A program made the position numbers and the translations under genes. Source: Anaerococcus murdochii (GTDB lineage: Bacteria > Bacillota > Clostridia > Tissierellales > Peptoniphilaceae). Taken from it: a DNA stretch of 64,000 bases. The notes below the pieces were generated by a model. That model ran no database searches. It saw only the letters and a program-made list of their open reading frames with translations, and was not told the DNA's origin. This document shows positions 8,953 to 19,090 of the stretch, one piece after another. Each line of letters opens with the position of its first letter. The first letter of the stretch is position 1. The stretch spans positions 744,001 through 808,000 of the forward strand of contig NZ_JAIPME010000002.1 in NCBI RefSeq assembly GCF_019957155.1. The letters run 5' to 3'.

Positions 8953-9197
8953 AATGTTAGTACAGAAAGACAGTTTTAATGAATTACTTTAGAGAAAAGA
9001 CGGTTGGTGCAAGTCTTAGTAAGGATCAAAACTTATTCCCTCTGTAAGCAGAATAGCCGAAACTAGTAAGCTATTACGGAAGCTACCGTTATCAGAAGCA
9101 AGAAGTTGTTAGACTTCTGTTGAGTTAATCTTTTAGATTATAAAATTAGGTGGTACCACGAATTTACACTCGTCCTATGTTAGGGCGAGTTTTTTTA
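8953..9197 (+). promoter_or_regulatory. T-box leader (tRNA-sensing) with terminator
   Basis: The conserved T-box sequence AGGTGGTACCACG lies at 9148-9160 and is followed by an intrinsic terminator (ACTCGTCCTA pairing with TAGGGCGAGT, then a T run to about 9197). Upstream is the Stem I distal element GGTTGGTGCAAGTC with flanking AGAC/GTCT pairing, and a basal ACAGA/TCTGT pairing (about 8962 with 9041). Uncharged tRNA should stabilise the antiterminator and switch on the downstream ABC importer. The base that pairs with the tRNA discriminator is U (UGGU), which predicts a tRNA with A73. On the 3' side of Stem I, where the specifier should lie, I read CUUAUUCCC; AUU (Ile) and UUC (Phe) are possible and UGG (Trp) is absent. 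The specifier is not settled by eye. Confidence 0.9.
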
Positions 9198-9225
9198 TTA
9201 GCATTTTTATTAGAAAGGAATAGAT

Positions 9226-10215
9226 ATGAAAAAATTATTAAGGAAAAAAATCACCAGGCTAGTTATGGCCCTTGCTGCCATCTTCCTTTTAGGATCTTGT
9301 GCCAACAAGGAAGGCAAAAAAGAATACATAATTGGAGTAATTCAAATTGCCGACCACCCATCACTTGATGCGGCCAGGGAAGGATTTTTGGAGGAACTTG
9401 ATAAGGAAGGTTTATCCTACAAATTAATTGACCACAGGGCTGGAGGGGATATTTCCCTAATTCCCCAGTTGGCAAGCGACCTAAAAATCAAGGGGGCAGA
9501 TTTGATCTATACCATAGGCACTCCTGCTGCCCAGGGCGTTTATAACATAGTTAACGACAGACCAATCTTATTTACAGCAGTCACAGACCCAATCGGAGCA
9601 GGACTTGTGGACGAAAAGTCAAGGACCGGAGCCAACATCACTGGCGTTTCTGATTATGTCGACCCAGCCAAGGTTATAGATGACTTTTTGGAAATTTATC
9701 CAGAAACCAAGACCTTGGCTACTATGTATAACACAAATGAGCAAAATTCTCTTGTCCAAATCGAAGCCCTAGAAAAAGCCCTCAAGGAAAGGGGATTAAG
9801 CCTTAAAAAACAGGGAGTTTCATCAATTAACGACATTCCTCAAGCACTTGCTAGTCTAAAATCCGGGACAGATGCCATGGTCACTGTTACTGACAATGTG
9901 GTTGTAAACGCCATGCCAGTTATAGCCAAGACCTTGAAGGACGAAAAAATCCCAAGTCTGGCCTTTGATGAAGGTTCGGTTGAAAACGGAGCCTTGATTG
10001 CAGAAGGTGTTAATTACAGGAAAATCGGCACAAGAGCTGGTCAGATGGCAGGGGAAATCCTCAAGGAAAATAAAAATATAAGGGATATTCCTTTTGAAGA
10101 TGCCAAGGACCTAGAAATGCTTGTAAATAAGGAAACGGCAGAGATTTTGGGACTTGATTTAAACAAGGAAGCCCTCAAAAAAGCAAATATTATGGAAAAT
10201 AAGGAAGGAAAGTAA
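9226..10215 (+). CDS. ABC importer substrate-binding lipoprotein (TrpX/ABC_sub_bind family)
   Basis: Extracellular solute-binding protein of 329 residues tethered by lipid: a signal peptide ending FLLGSC with the lipobox Cys near residue 25. The mature part begins YIIGVIQIADHPSLDAAREGF, typical of the ABC_sub_bind (TrpX) family, Gram-positive importers for aromatic or other amino acids. First of three genes (binding protein, permease, ATPase) under the T-box leader. The family is usually annotated for tryptophan, but the T-box details argue for another amino acid. The start follows AGAAAGGA. Confidence 0.88.
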   Translation: MKKLLRKKITRLVMALAAIFLLGSCANKEGKKEYIIGVIQIADHPSLDAAREGFLEELDKEGLSYKLIDHRAGGDISLIPQLASDLKIKGADLIYTIGTPAAQGVYNIVNDRPILFTAVTDPIGAGLVDEKSRTGANITGVSDYVDPAKVIDDFLEIYPETKTLATMYNTNEQNSLVQIEALEKALKERGLSLKKQGVSSINDIPQALASLKSGTDAMVTVTDNVVVNAMPVIAKTLKDEKIPSLAFDEGSVENGALIAEGVNYRKIGTRAGQMAGEILKENKNIRDIPFEDAKDLEMLVNKETAEILGLDLNKEALKKANIMENKEGK

Positions 10216-10216
10216 A

Positions 10217-11092
10217 ATGACAGTTTTAATAAATATCATGGCCTCATCGGTCGAAATTGGCTTAGTCTTCGGTGTCCTCGCCATGGGCTATATGCTAACA
10301 TACAAAATTTTGGAATACTATGACCTAACTCTTGAAGGCTCCTACCCGCTGGGAGCCTTCTTAACAGCGGCGGCTATCACAAGCGGTTTAAATCCCTATC
10401 TTGGCCTTGTTTTATCAGTCCTAGGTGGGGCAGCAGCAGGTTCTATCACTTATTTTCTCTATAAAAAAGTGAGAGTTGAGCCTCTTCTAACAGGTATCTT
10501 GACCCTAACTATGCTTTATTCAGTGAATTTAAAAATCAAGGGCGTGTCAAATATCCCAGTTGCCCAGTATCCATCAATTTTTGGCAGCATTCCAAAATGG
10601 ATAATCCTCCTCACCTTTGTCCTTATAATAAAATTTTTGATTGACCATTTTCTCAGAAGCGAGCAGGGATACTTGTTAAAGGTTACTGGCAATAACAGGA
10701 AACTTGTCAAGGCCCTTGGCAAGGACCCAGATGCCTATGTATTTTGGGGATTAATCATATCGAATGCCCTAATTGGCCTTGCGGGAGGATTAATGACCAA
10801 CTACCAAGGTTTTGCCGATATAGGCATGGGTACAGCCATGATTGTTACGGGCCTTGCTTCAATCATAATTGGTGATACAATCGCAAAAAATTCAAACAAA
10901 CTAAGAGATACTACCAGGGCGATTTTGGGTGCCATTGTCTATAGGCTAATTTCAGGTATAGCAATCTATTTTGGCCTAAATCCAAATGACCTAAAGCTAA
11001 TCACCGCCCTAATCGTAATAGCCTTCATTGCCTACAATAATTACCTAGGCAAAAAACAGTACAGAAAGTTGGTAAAAGATGTTAGAAATTAG
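10217..11092 (+). CDS. ABC importer permease (TrpY-like, branched-chain type)
   Basis: Membrane subunit of 291 residues with about eight or nine transmembrane helices in the BPD_transp_2 (LivH-like) class. The Gly/Ala-rich stretch GLAGGLMTNYQGFADIGMGT corresponds to the conserved coupling region of these permeases. It lies one base after the binding-protein gene and overlaps the ATPase gene by 14 bases, so the three products are made together. Confidence 0.88.
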   Translation: MTVLINIMASSVEIGLVFGVLAMGYMLTYKILEYYDLTLEGSYPLGAFLTAAAITSGLNPYLGLVLSVLGGAAAGSITYFLYKKVRVEPLLTGILTLTMLYSVNLKIKGVSNIPVAQYPSIFGSIPKWIILLTFVLIIKFLIDHFLRSEQGYLLKVTGNNRKLVKALGKDPDAYVFWGLIISNALIGLAGGLMTNYQGFADIGMGTAMIVTGLASIIIGDTIAKNSNKLRDTTRAILGAIVYRLISGIAIYFGLNPNDLKLITALIVIAFIAYNNYLGKKQYRKLVKDVRN

Positions 11093-11843
11093 AAATATAT
11101 CAAAAACTTTTAATCTTGGGACTCCTGAGGAAGTGACAATTTTCGATAATTTTTCCCTAAAAATTGACGAAGGAGTAGCAACTACCATTATCGGCCCAAA
11201 CGGTTGTGGCAAGTCAACTCTCATGAATATAATCTCTGGGTCGCTCAAAGTCGACGGCGGTTCGATTTTAATTGACGGGGAAGATGTGACCAAGCTTTCC
11301 GAAGAAAAAAGGGCAGCCTACATCGGCAAAGTCAACCAAGATCCAAAAGATGGAGTTGCAACTAATCTTGATATTTACGAAAATATGGCCCTTGCCCTTA
11401 AAAAAGGCAAGAAATTTACCCTAAAAAACCTAAAGAAAAACGCAGATGAAAAAGAGATTATAGAAAGGCTTAAGTCATTGAATTTGGGTCTTGAAAACAA
11501 ACTCCACACAAAGACCGGCCTTCTTTCAGGCGGCCAAAGACAATCCCTATCGCTTTTGATGGCAACAGCCAAGAGGCCAAAACTTTTGCTCCTTGATGAG
11601 CACACAGCTGCCCTAGATCCAAAGACAAGTAGGAATGTAATGGATAAGACCAGGAGCCTAATTGATACAGAAAAAATCACCACCCTTTTGATTTCCCACA
11701 ACCTAAGAGACGTCATAAAATATTCTGACAGGATAATCATGCTAAATAAGGGCAAAATCGCCATAGATGTGATGGCAAAAGATATCACAGAACCTGAACT
11801 TATTAAAAAATACAAGGAAGAACTCGGCGAATACGAAGGATAA
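11079..11843 (+). CDS. ABC importer ATP-binding protein (TrpZ-like)
   Basis: ATPase of 254 residues that powers the importer. Walker A GPNGCGKST, signature LLSGGQRQSLS and Walker B LLLLDEHTAALDP; the Walker B motif has EH where most ABC proteins have EP, a variant common in the TrpZ-like branch. It starts inside the end of the permease gene and is followed by a terminator, closing the T-box operon. Confidence 0.9.
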   Translation: MLEIRNISKTFNLGTPEEVTIFDNFSLKIDEGVATTIIGPNGCGKSTLMNIISGSLKVDGGSILIDGEDVTKLSEEKRAAYIGKVNQDPKDGVATNLDIYENMALALKKGKKFTLKNLKKNADEKEIIERLKSLNLGLENKLHTKTGLLSGGQRQSLSLLMATAKRPKLLLLDEHTAALDPKTSRNVMDKTRSLIDTEKITTLLISHNLRDVIKYSDRIIMLNKGKIAIDVMAKDITEPELIKKYKEELGEYEG

Positions 11844-11886
11844 AAAATAGCTAGTAAGTCCAAGTGAGGATTTTCCTAGCTATTTT
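11844..11886 (+). terminator. terminator of the T-box operon
   Basis: AAAATAGCTAG at 11844-11854 pairs with CTAGCTATTTT at 11876-11886, directly after the ATPase stop. The T tail is short. Confidence 0.65.
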
Positions 11887-11926
11887 AAGCTAATATTTAA
11901 AAGGGTTTTAACTCAGCATTTAATTT

Positions 11927-11977
11927 TAGCCAAGCCTTGGAAAATTTGGAGGGACCAAGGCCTTGGCTTATTTTTTT
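11927..11977 (+). terminator. second, GC-richer terminator hairpin
   Basis: TTAGCCAAGCCTTGG at 11926-11940 pairs imperfectly with CCAAGGCCTTGGCTTA at 11955-11970, followed by T7 on the plus strand. It overlaps the last codons of the convergent znuB gene and probably stops transcription entering zinc operon 1 from the left. Confidence 0.65.
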
Positions 11978-12762
11978 ACAATTTTTTTGTAAATAGCGAA
12001 TACAGCCATGCCTATAAGGGCGTTTACCACAATAGCGCCACCTGGTTTGATGTCAAAATGGTAAGAAACAATGATCCCTACCATCATATAAATCACGCCA
12101 AGTATAGTAGTTATGAAAAAGGTTTGTTTATAGGATTTGGCGACTATGAGGGCTGTTGCAACCGGAAGGACGATGAGGCTTGTTACCATCAAGGCTCCGA
12201 TTATCTTAACAGACAAGGCTATAGTAATTGCTGCAAGGAGGGTAAAGACGGCGTCCATTGCCTGGACCTTAACCCCAGATAGTCTTGCAGTATTTGGGTC
12301 AATGGCGATGGCCAAGAGGGCTGAATACCTGGTCGCAGAAAGGATAATAACCAGGATAAATACAATAGAAGTATTTATAATATCAGTTGTAGTTACCGAT
12401 GAAATCGAACCGAAAAGGTAGGATTCAAAGGAATTGCCACCGGGAGCGAAATCTGACAGGATAGCAGCTATACCAAGGCCTGTCGACATAATTACCGCTG
12501 TTGCCATATCCCCATATTGGGGAAATTTTTTTCTTATTAATTCTATTAGGAAGGCTGCCAGTACACAAATTATTGCAGATCCAAGTAGGGGATCAAAACC
12601 TAAGATTAATCCCATACCAACACCAGCTAGAGCTGTGTGGGAGAGGGCATCTCCAATCATGGAGGTTTTTCTGTTAACCATTACAATACCAATAATTGGG
12701 ATCATTATTGAAAGGAGAAAGCCTAGAAAAAGAGCTTTTCTCATAAAAGCAAATTCTAACAT
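11968..12762 (-). CDS. znuB: zinc ABC importer permease, locus 1
   Basis: ABC-3 family metal permease, 264 residues with about eight transmembrane helices. The conserved segment MIGDALSHTALAGVGMG near residue 35 and the Gly-rich ending AIVVNALIGMAVF are typical of ZnuB/AdcB/MntB. It is the last gene of a four-gene minus-strand operon and overlaps the ATPase gene by 7 bases. Zinc rather than manganese is inferred from the ZinT gene in the same operon. Confidence 0.92.
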   Translation of the reverse strand: MLEFAFMRKALFLGFLLSIMIPIIGIVMVNRKTSMIGDALSHTALAGVGMGLILGFDPLLGSAIICVLAAFLIELIRKKFPQYGDMATAVIMSTGLGIAAILSDFAPGGNSFESYLFGSISSVTTTDIINTSIVFILVIILSATRYSALLAIAIDPNTARLSGVKVQAMDAVFTLLAAITIALSVKIIGALMVTSLIVLPVATALIVAKSYKQTFFITTILGVIYMMVGIIVSYHFDIKPGGAIVVNALIGMAVFAIYKKIVKK

Positions 12763-13427
12763 TTTACTAGCCTCCCTTCTACCATCTCATATTTTTGCAT
12801 ATTTAGGTCGAGACTTTCCATTTCCTTAAGTTCGTGGGTGACCATGACAATTGTTATAGAAAATTTCTCGGAAAGTATATCTATGGTTTCAAAGAAATTT
12901 GCCTTGCTTTCCTTATCGACACCTGCTGTAGGTTCGTCAAGGATAAGGATTTGAGGGTTGTTAATCATAGACTTGGCTATCATTGCCCTCTGGGCAAGGC
13001 CGCCAGACAATTCATTGACTGGAGTATTGATGTATTCTTCCATGCCCATTTTTATAAGGATGTCCCTTGCCTTTTGGTAGTGGATTTTTCTAGGAATTTT
13101 AATCATGCCAAAATCCTCATAAAGGTTCAAAGATACAAGCTCTAGACAGGTTATAGGAAAGGATATTTTGTTTACTATATTTATTTGGGGAACATAACCG
13201 ATGTCCTTATAGGACTTGTAATCTTCGATATTCCTGCCTAAGATTTTTATAGAACCTGAATCTTTTTTCAATTCACCCAACATTAATTTTATTAAAGTTG
13301 ACTTGCCACTGCCGTTTCCACCGAGGATGAGGGCCAAATCTCCCATTTCTAGGTCAAAATCACAAGATTTTATGACGGGGATTTTATTGTAGGCAAAAGT
13401 CAAATTTTTTATTTCTATTGCTTTCAT
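12756..13427 (-). CDS. znuC: zinc ABC importer ATP-binding protein, locus 1
   Basis: Cytoplasmic ATPase of 223 residues. Walker A GGNGSGKST, signature LSGGLAQRAMIA and Walker B ILILDEPTAGVD are intact. It overlaps the permease gene by 7 bases and the binding-protein gene by 4 (ATGA type), so all are co-translated. It has the short ZnuC/AdcC form with no C-terminal regulatory domain. Confidence 0.92.
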   Translation of the reverse strand: MKAIEIKNLTFAYNKIPVIKSCDFDLEMGDLALILGGNGSGKSTLIKLMLGELKKDSGSIKILGRNIEDYKSYKDIGYVPQINIVNKISFPITCLELVSLNLYEDFGMIKIPRKIHYQKARDILIKMGMEEYINTPVNELSGGLAQRAMIAKSMINNPQILILDEPTAGVDKESKANFFETIDILSEKFSITIVMVTHELKEMESLDLNMQKYEMVEGRLVKC

Positions 13428-14803
13428 TTTTCCTCCTCGACCATAGACTTGTAGAGATTTTCAAGATTCATTCTCATAAGATCAATATAAGATTGGTCCT
13501 TATCCTTTTGCTCTTTGGTCAAATATTCCATAGAGGCAAGGGGAGAAGTTTTTCCGCCTATCTCTTCGGCAAGGGAAGCGGCCTGTTTTGGGTTTTGCCC
13601 ATATTCGTAAAAGACTGTTGAAATATGGTTATATTCCGAAAAATCTATAGCCTTTTTGATTGTCTTAAGACTTGGGCTTTCAAGACTTGTTAGGCCTTGG
13701 AGAGGGTACTGGGTAAGGTCAAAGTCTCTAGCCAGATAGGCGTAAGCATAGTGTAAAGTTAGGAAATTTTTCCTAGACTTATCTAGCTTGGAGAATTTTT
13801 CTGTGTATTCTGCGTCTATATCTGTCAGTTGGTCTACATATTTTAGTTTATTTTTTCTATAAGTTTTTTCGTTTTTTGGATATTTTTCAATCAATTTTTC
13901 TTGGATGGCGTTGAGGTATTTCTTGGCATTTACTATGGAAATCCAAGAGTGAGGGTCATAGGTAATTTTGTCAAAACCTGATGAAGAGCCTTCCATAAGA
14001 GAGACTTCTTTGCCCTCATCCTTTAAGAAATTGCCCTTAGTGTCTACGAAATTATAAGGGAGCAAGTCCTCACTAACCCTATCGGATATAAATATCCACT
14101 TGCCATCTTCAGGGAAATCAAAAAACACCTCGCCGGATTCGTGGCCCATTTCAATACCGTAAACTTTGCCTTCTTCTACTTTGTTGGTAGATTTTTGATG
14201 GACTAGCTCGCCTTTTTGGCTCATGACTTCCTTGGCTTTTTTGACCAAGTCTTTTTGGTCAAGGCCTTCATCTTTTATAAAGGCAACCCTCATCATGTCT
14301 TCATGGGTGTGGCCAAAGTCAATCTTATTTTTGCCAGCCTTTATATCAAGCCTTGCTAGGTATTGAAAATCACCGATAGCAGCTGCACCCTTATAGGTAA
14401 TAAGGTCTACAGAATCAGAAAGCTTTAGGATATCAAGGTCTGGCAAGTTTTCCTTTACGGTATCTAACCAAGGTTCCATGTTGGCCCCATTTACAACCAA
14501 GAGGTCGCAAGAAGCGAGTTTTTTCATATCCTTGGGAGAAGGTTCCCATTCGTGGGGCATCTTGTCTACAGGCATGAAACTTTCAACATTGACAGTGTCT
14601 CCGCCAATCATTTGGACAAGGTCGTGGACTGGGTAAAATGAAGTATAAATTAGGGGTTTATTTCCAGATTCCTTAGACTTCTTTGAACACCCACTCGCCA
14701 AAATAAGAACGAAGATAGAAAAAACTGTAAGAAATTTTCTTCTCCCATTTTTTTGGCCAAGAAATACTTGGCCAAGGGAGAAAATCTTATTCAGTAATTT
14801 CAT
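13424..14803 (-). CDS. znuA: zinc-binding lipoprotein (ZnuA/AdcA) with a large internal insertion
   Basis: Extracellular zinc-binding protein that feeds the ZnuBC importer; 459 residues against about 300 in ordinary ZnuA. The signal peptide has its lipobox Cys at 39. Cluster A-I metal ligands are visible: His84 (PHEWEP), His285 (DPHSW), His351 (LHYAYAY) and acidic Glu400. Between the first two, where most ZnuA proteins have a short His-rich loop, residues about 137-280 form an extra domain with motifs GHTHED and GIEMGHESGEVFFDFPED that I do not recognise. The start overlaps the zinT gene by 17 bases and has no clear ribosome site, so translation is probably coupled to zinT. A perfect inverted repeat lies within its first codons (14753-14775). 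Confidence 0.9.
   Translation of the reverse strand: MKLLNKIFSLGQVFLGQKNGRRKFLTVFSIFVLILASGCSKKSKESGNKPLIYTSFYPVHDLVQMIGGDTVNVESFMPVDKMPHEWEPSPKDMKKLASCDLLVVNGANMEPWLDTVKENLPDLDILKLSDSVDLITYKGAAAIGDFQYLARLDIKAGKNKIDFGHTHEDMMRVAFIKDEGLDQKDLVKKAKEVMSQKGELVHQKSTNKVEEGKVYGIEMGHESGEVFFDFPEDGKWIFISDRVSEDLLPYNFVDTKGNFLKDEGKEVSLMEGSSSGFDKITYDPHSWISIVNAKKYLNAIQEKLIEKYPKNEKTYRKNKLKYVDQLTDIDAEYTEKFSKLDKSRKNFLTLHYAYAYLARDFDLTQYPLQGLTSLESPSLKTIKKAIDFSEYNHISTVFYEYGQNPKQAASLAEEIGGKTSPLASMEYLTKEQKDKDQSYIDLMRMNLENLYKSMVEEEK
14753..14775. other. perfect inverted repeat inside the znuA 5' coding region
   Basis: TTGGCCAAG, a five-base loop and CTTGGCCAA form a strong hairpin at codons 10-17 of znuA. Each arm is itself palindromic. 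It could set the ratio of ZinT to ZnuA made from the shared mRNA, or simply reflect a small duplication (the protein reads LGQVFLGQ). Confidence 0.5.
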
Positions 14804-15467
14804 CTATAATTTGTTGGTCAGTTGAAGATGGTTTTACAAATGTTGGGTACCAGCCTTCTTCCTTAAGAAGGCTATCCTTGTCATCACCATATCTCATGTG
14901 GAAGTGGGTTAGACTTTCTTCACCGTGGATAGGCATCATTAGGAGAACCTTGTAAGGAGCATCTTCGCTCTTTGCTTCAAATACGTCCCATTCAAGCTTG
15001 TGACCACCGTGTTCTACTTCTATTTTTTCTTTATAGGTATAATCAGCTTCACCGATAACTTCGCCCTTAGCATCTGGGAATTCTTTTAAGAATTTAATAT
15101 GGTCACCTTTAATCTCAAGTCCACCGAAGTCACATTTTCTCTTTTTGAGATAAGCTTCTTTGGCACTAGCTTCGTCTGTTTTTTCTTTTTCAGCTAGAGT
15201 TTTGAAAGCGTCTTGGATTTCAGCTTTTTCTAGGTAACCACCCATGTTATTCCATTCGCCTTCCCAGTCAGCTATGCTTGCTTGTTCAGCTTCTTCAGCA
15301 GGTTTTTCATTTTCAGCAGGTTTTTCGTCCTTAGCTGTTTCTTCAACCTTTGTTTCAGCCTTAGTATCTTCCTTTGTTTTTGTATCAGCTGCGTCTTTTT
15401 GGCAAGCTGCTAGGATAAGACCTAGAGAAAGTAGGGCTGTTAATGCAATTTTTTTATTGTTTTTCAT
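14787..15467 (-). CDS. zinT: ZinT-domain zinc-binding lipoprotein
   Basis: A 226-residue extracellular lipoprotein: signal peptide with lipobox LILAAC (Cys22), a Lys/Glu-rich linker (about 23-65) and a ZinT (YodA) domain starting at WEGEWNNMGGYLEKA. The zinc ligands of the family appear in IHGEESLTHFHMRYG (His181, His188, His190). ZinT captures zinc and hands it to ZnuA; in streptococcal AdcA the two domains are fused, but here ZinT is a separate first gene. Its promoter carries a Fur-family-like operator, so repression by a zinc sensor is likely. Confidence 0.93.
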   Translation of the reverse strand: MKNNKKIALTALLSLGLILAACQKDAADTKTKEDTKAETKVEETAKDEKPAENEKPAEEAEQASIADWEGEWNNMGGYLEKAEIQDAFKTLAEKEKTDEASAKEAYLKKRKCDFGGLEIKGDHIKFLKEFPDAKGEVIGEADYTYKEKIEVEHGGHKLEWDVFEAKSEDAPYKVLLMMPIHGEESLTHFHMRYGDDKDSLLKEEGWYPTFVKPSSTDQQIIDEITE

Positions 15468-15521
15468 AATAAGTACCTCATATTTTTGTATTTTAACTTT
15501 GTCAATCGATCAACTAACTAC

Positions 15522-15568
15522 GATAATGATAACACCTATTAACTGCGATGTCAAGAATGATTTGCATT
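15522..15568 (-). promoter_or_regulatory. zinT promoter with candidate zinc operator
   Basis: On the minus strand, TTGACA (15549-15554), a 17-base spacer and TATCAT (15526-15531) form a near-consensus promoter. GATAATGATAA covers the -10, and AATGATTTGCATT (15556-15568), a palindrome like Fur/Zur sites, abuts the -35. The half TGCAAATCA recurs in the promoter of the second zinc locus at 54283. Confidence 0.7.
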
Positions 15569-15840
15569 ATCGAGCAAAAATAATAAATTAGCAAGGGTAA
15601 ATTAGGATTTTATACATAAGTTTAATGTTGGTATTTTAAGGGAAATTGAGGATTTGATTTATTTTTAAAACAAAATAAATTCTGGCCTAAAATATAAGAT
15701 AAATTATAATTTTTCTAGATAAAGATAGGAATCTGACTTAAAATTTATAATAGTTTAAAAATTGGAATTGATTTTTAAAATAAGAAGCAAAATTAGTTTA
15801 AGTTAGGATTGAAAAATATATACAAACAGAAAAAATTAAA
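15569..15840. other. AT-rich gap without a gene
   Basis: Low-complexity AT-rich sequence between the zinT promoter and the guaB terminator. I see no open frame with a ribosome site, no repeat and no structured RNA. Confidence 0.6.
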
Positions 15841-15878
15841 AAAAAGTGACTGGCATTTTTCTTTGCCAGTCACTTTTA
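15841..15878 (-). terminator. guaB terminator
   Basis: AAAAAGTGACTGGCA pairs with TGCCAGTCACTTTTA around an eight-base loop, a strong hairpin just after the guaB stop, with T runs on both strands. Confidence 0.9.
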
Positions 15879-15884
15879 TCATCC

Positions 15885-17417
<1,533 letters not shown>

Positions 17418-17526
17418 TTATTTTTCTTACTATACCTTTAAAAATAAGACTCGTCTAATGATTTTCCTAAGAGATTTAAAACTGGCAGATTTACAAGGAA
17501 ATTAGTAGAAATTGTCCCTTGCAAAT

Positions 17527-17556
17527 AAAAAATCGCCCCGAAGGACGATTTCTTTT
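17527..17556 (-). terminator. ahpF terminator
   Basis: On the minus strand, AAATCGTCC, the loop TTCGG and GGCGATTTTTT form a terminator immediately after the ahpF stop. Confidence 0.85.
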
Positions 17557-19089
17557 TTATTCATTTACCATTAGGTAGTTATAGGCTCCAAGAGCTGCTG
17601 TGGCTCCTGTGCCAGCGGCGATTACGATTTGCTTAAATTTAGTATCTGTGGCATCACCTGCGGCGTAGATTCTTTCGACGTTTGTAGATCCATCGTTTGT
17701 AGTGGTGATTTCTCCCATCTTATTTAGGTCGATGCCTGAACCGTCTAGCCATTCGGTATTTGGAATGAGGCCGACTTGGATAAAGCAACCTGCTATATCA
17801 AGCTTGTTTTCCTCACCACTTACCCTGTCTGTATATTCGAGTCTTTCAACCCTGCCTTGGCCGTAAAGACCAGTTGTTTGAGCGTTTGTAATGACTGTCA
17901 CATTAGGAAGTGATTTTAATTTCTTTTGTAAAATCGCATCTGCCTTTAGTTCTGGCAAAAATTCAAGGACTGTAACGTGTTTTACAATACCTGCTAGGTC
18001 TATAGCTGCCTCTATACCAGAGTTTCCGCCACCGATTACAGCGACGTTTTTGCCCTTAAAGAGTGGGCCGTCACAGTGGGTGCAATAGGCAACTCCCTTG
18101 TTTCTAAACTCGGTTTCACCAGGGATACCGATTAGTCTCCACCTAGCGCCAGTTGCAATTATTGCAGTTTTTGCAAAGAGCTTAGCTCCATTATCAAGGC
18201 TTACTTCTACCTTTCCGTCCACAGATTTTATTCCATCTGCAAGGACACCTGTCATTAGGTCAACATCAAGGCTTGTCACCTGATCTTTCATTTGGACCAT
18301 AAAATCAGGTCCTTCTGTGTATTTAAATCCAGGAATATTTTCTATAGACAAGGTCTCATTGACTTGTCCACCAAATTCGCTGGCAACAAGTCTTGTTTTG
18401 ATTCCTTTTCTAGCTGCGTAAATTGCAGCTGTAGCCGCAGCTGGACCGCCACCGATAATTAGGGTATCAAAAACTCCTTTATTATCAAAATCGCCCTTAT
18501 CGACCTTAGTTCCAAGTTTATCTAATAAACTTCCTAGGGATTGCTTGCCGCCTTCGAAAAATTCTCCGTCCTTAAAAATAGCAGGAACAGCGAGAACGTC
18601 TCTTGATTCTGCCAAATCTTGGAAGGTACCACCTTCGATCATGGTATGGTTTATATTTGGATTTAAAATCGCCATGATATTTAGGGCTTGGACTACGTCT
18701 GGGCAGTTGTGGCAAGAAAGGGAAACTATGGTTTCAAAATCTGCCCTACCAAGGGATGCTATTCTTTTTTTGTCGGTGTCATCAATCTTTGGCTCAATGC
18801 CGCCAGCTTGAAGCATTGCAAGGGCAAAGGATGCAAACTCGTGGCCAAGAGGAAGGCCTGCAAAGATTATCCTGCCATGGTCAAAAGATCCCTTGATTTC
18901 AAAAGATGGACTAAGTGGGAGGTCTTTTTCAACAAGGCTAATCTTATCAGAAAGAGCCACAACCTCCTCAACAAATTCTCTAACTTTTTTGGAATTTTCG
19001 TCATTATGAGCAGAAAGCCCAATAGTGACCTCTGTTTTCAAGAGGTCAAAATATTGGGCCAACTGGTTTTTTAGATTATTATCTAACAT
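17557..19089 (-). CDS. ahpF: alkyl hydroperoxide reductase subunit F
   Basis: NADH-dependent flavoprotein that reduces the peroxiredoxin AhpC. In 510 residues it has an N-terminal double-thioredoxin-like domain with the redox motif SCHNCPD (near 127-131), an FAD domain starting [22 protein letters not shown] (near 210) and a second dithiol CTHCDG (near 337) next to an NADH-binding [10 protein letters not shown]. The family length is 510-520, so it is complete. One base separates it from ahpC, and both share the upstream PerR-like control. Confidence 0.97.
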   Translation of the reverse strand: MLDNNLKNQLAQYFDLLKTEVTIGLSAHNDENSKKVREFVEEVVALSDKISLVEKDLPLSPSFEIKGSFDHGRIIFAGLPLGHEFASFALAMLQAGGIEPKIDDTDKKRIASLGRADFETIVSLSCHNCPDVVQALNIMAILNPNINHTMIEGGTFQDLAESRDVLAVPAIFKDGEFFEGGKQSLGSLLDKLGTKVDKGDFDNKGVFDTLIIGGGPAAATAAIYAARKGIKTRLVASEFGGQVNETLSIENIPGFKYTEGPDFMVQMKDQVTSLDVDLMTGVLADGIKSVDGKVEVSLDNGAKLFAKTAIIATGARWRLIGIPGETEFRNKGVAYCTHCDGPLFKGKNVAVIGGGNSGIEAAIDLAGIVKHVTVLEFLPELKADAILQKKLKSLPNVTVITNAQTTGLYGQGRVERLEYTDRVSGEENKLDIAGCFIQVGLIPNTEWLDGSGIDLNKMGEITTTNDGSTNVERIYAAGDATDTKFKQIVIAAGTGATAALGAYNYLMVNE

Positions 19090-19090
19090 A

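Noticed and set aside
9150-9368. Open frame of 72 codons starting inside the T-box
   Set aside because: It covers the T-box sequence and terminator and overlaps the receptor gene in another frame; it is a shadow.
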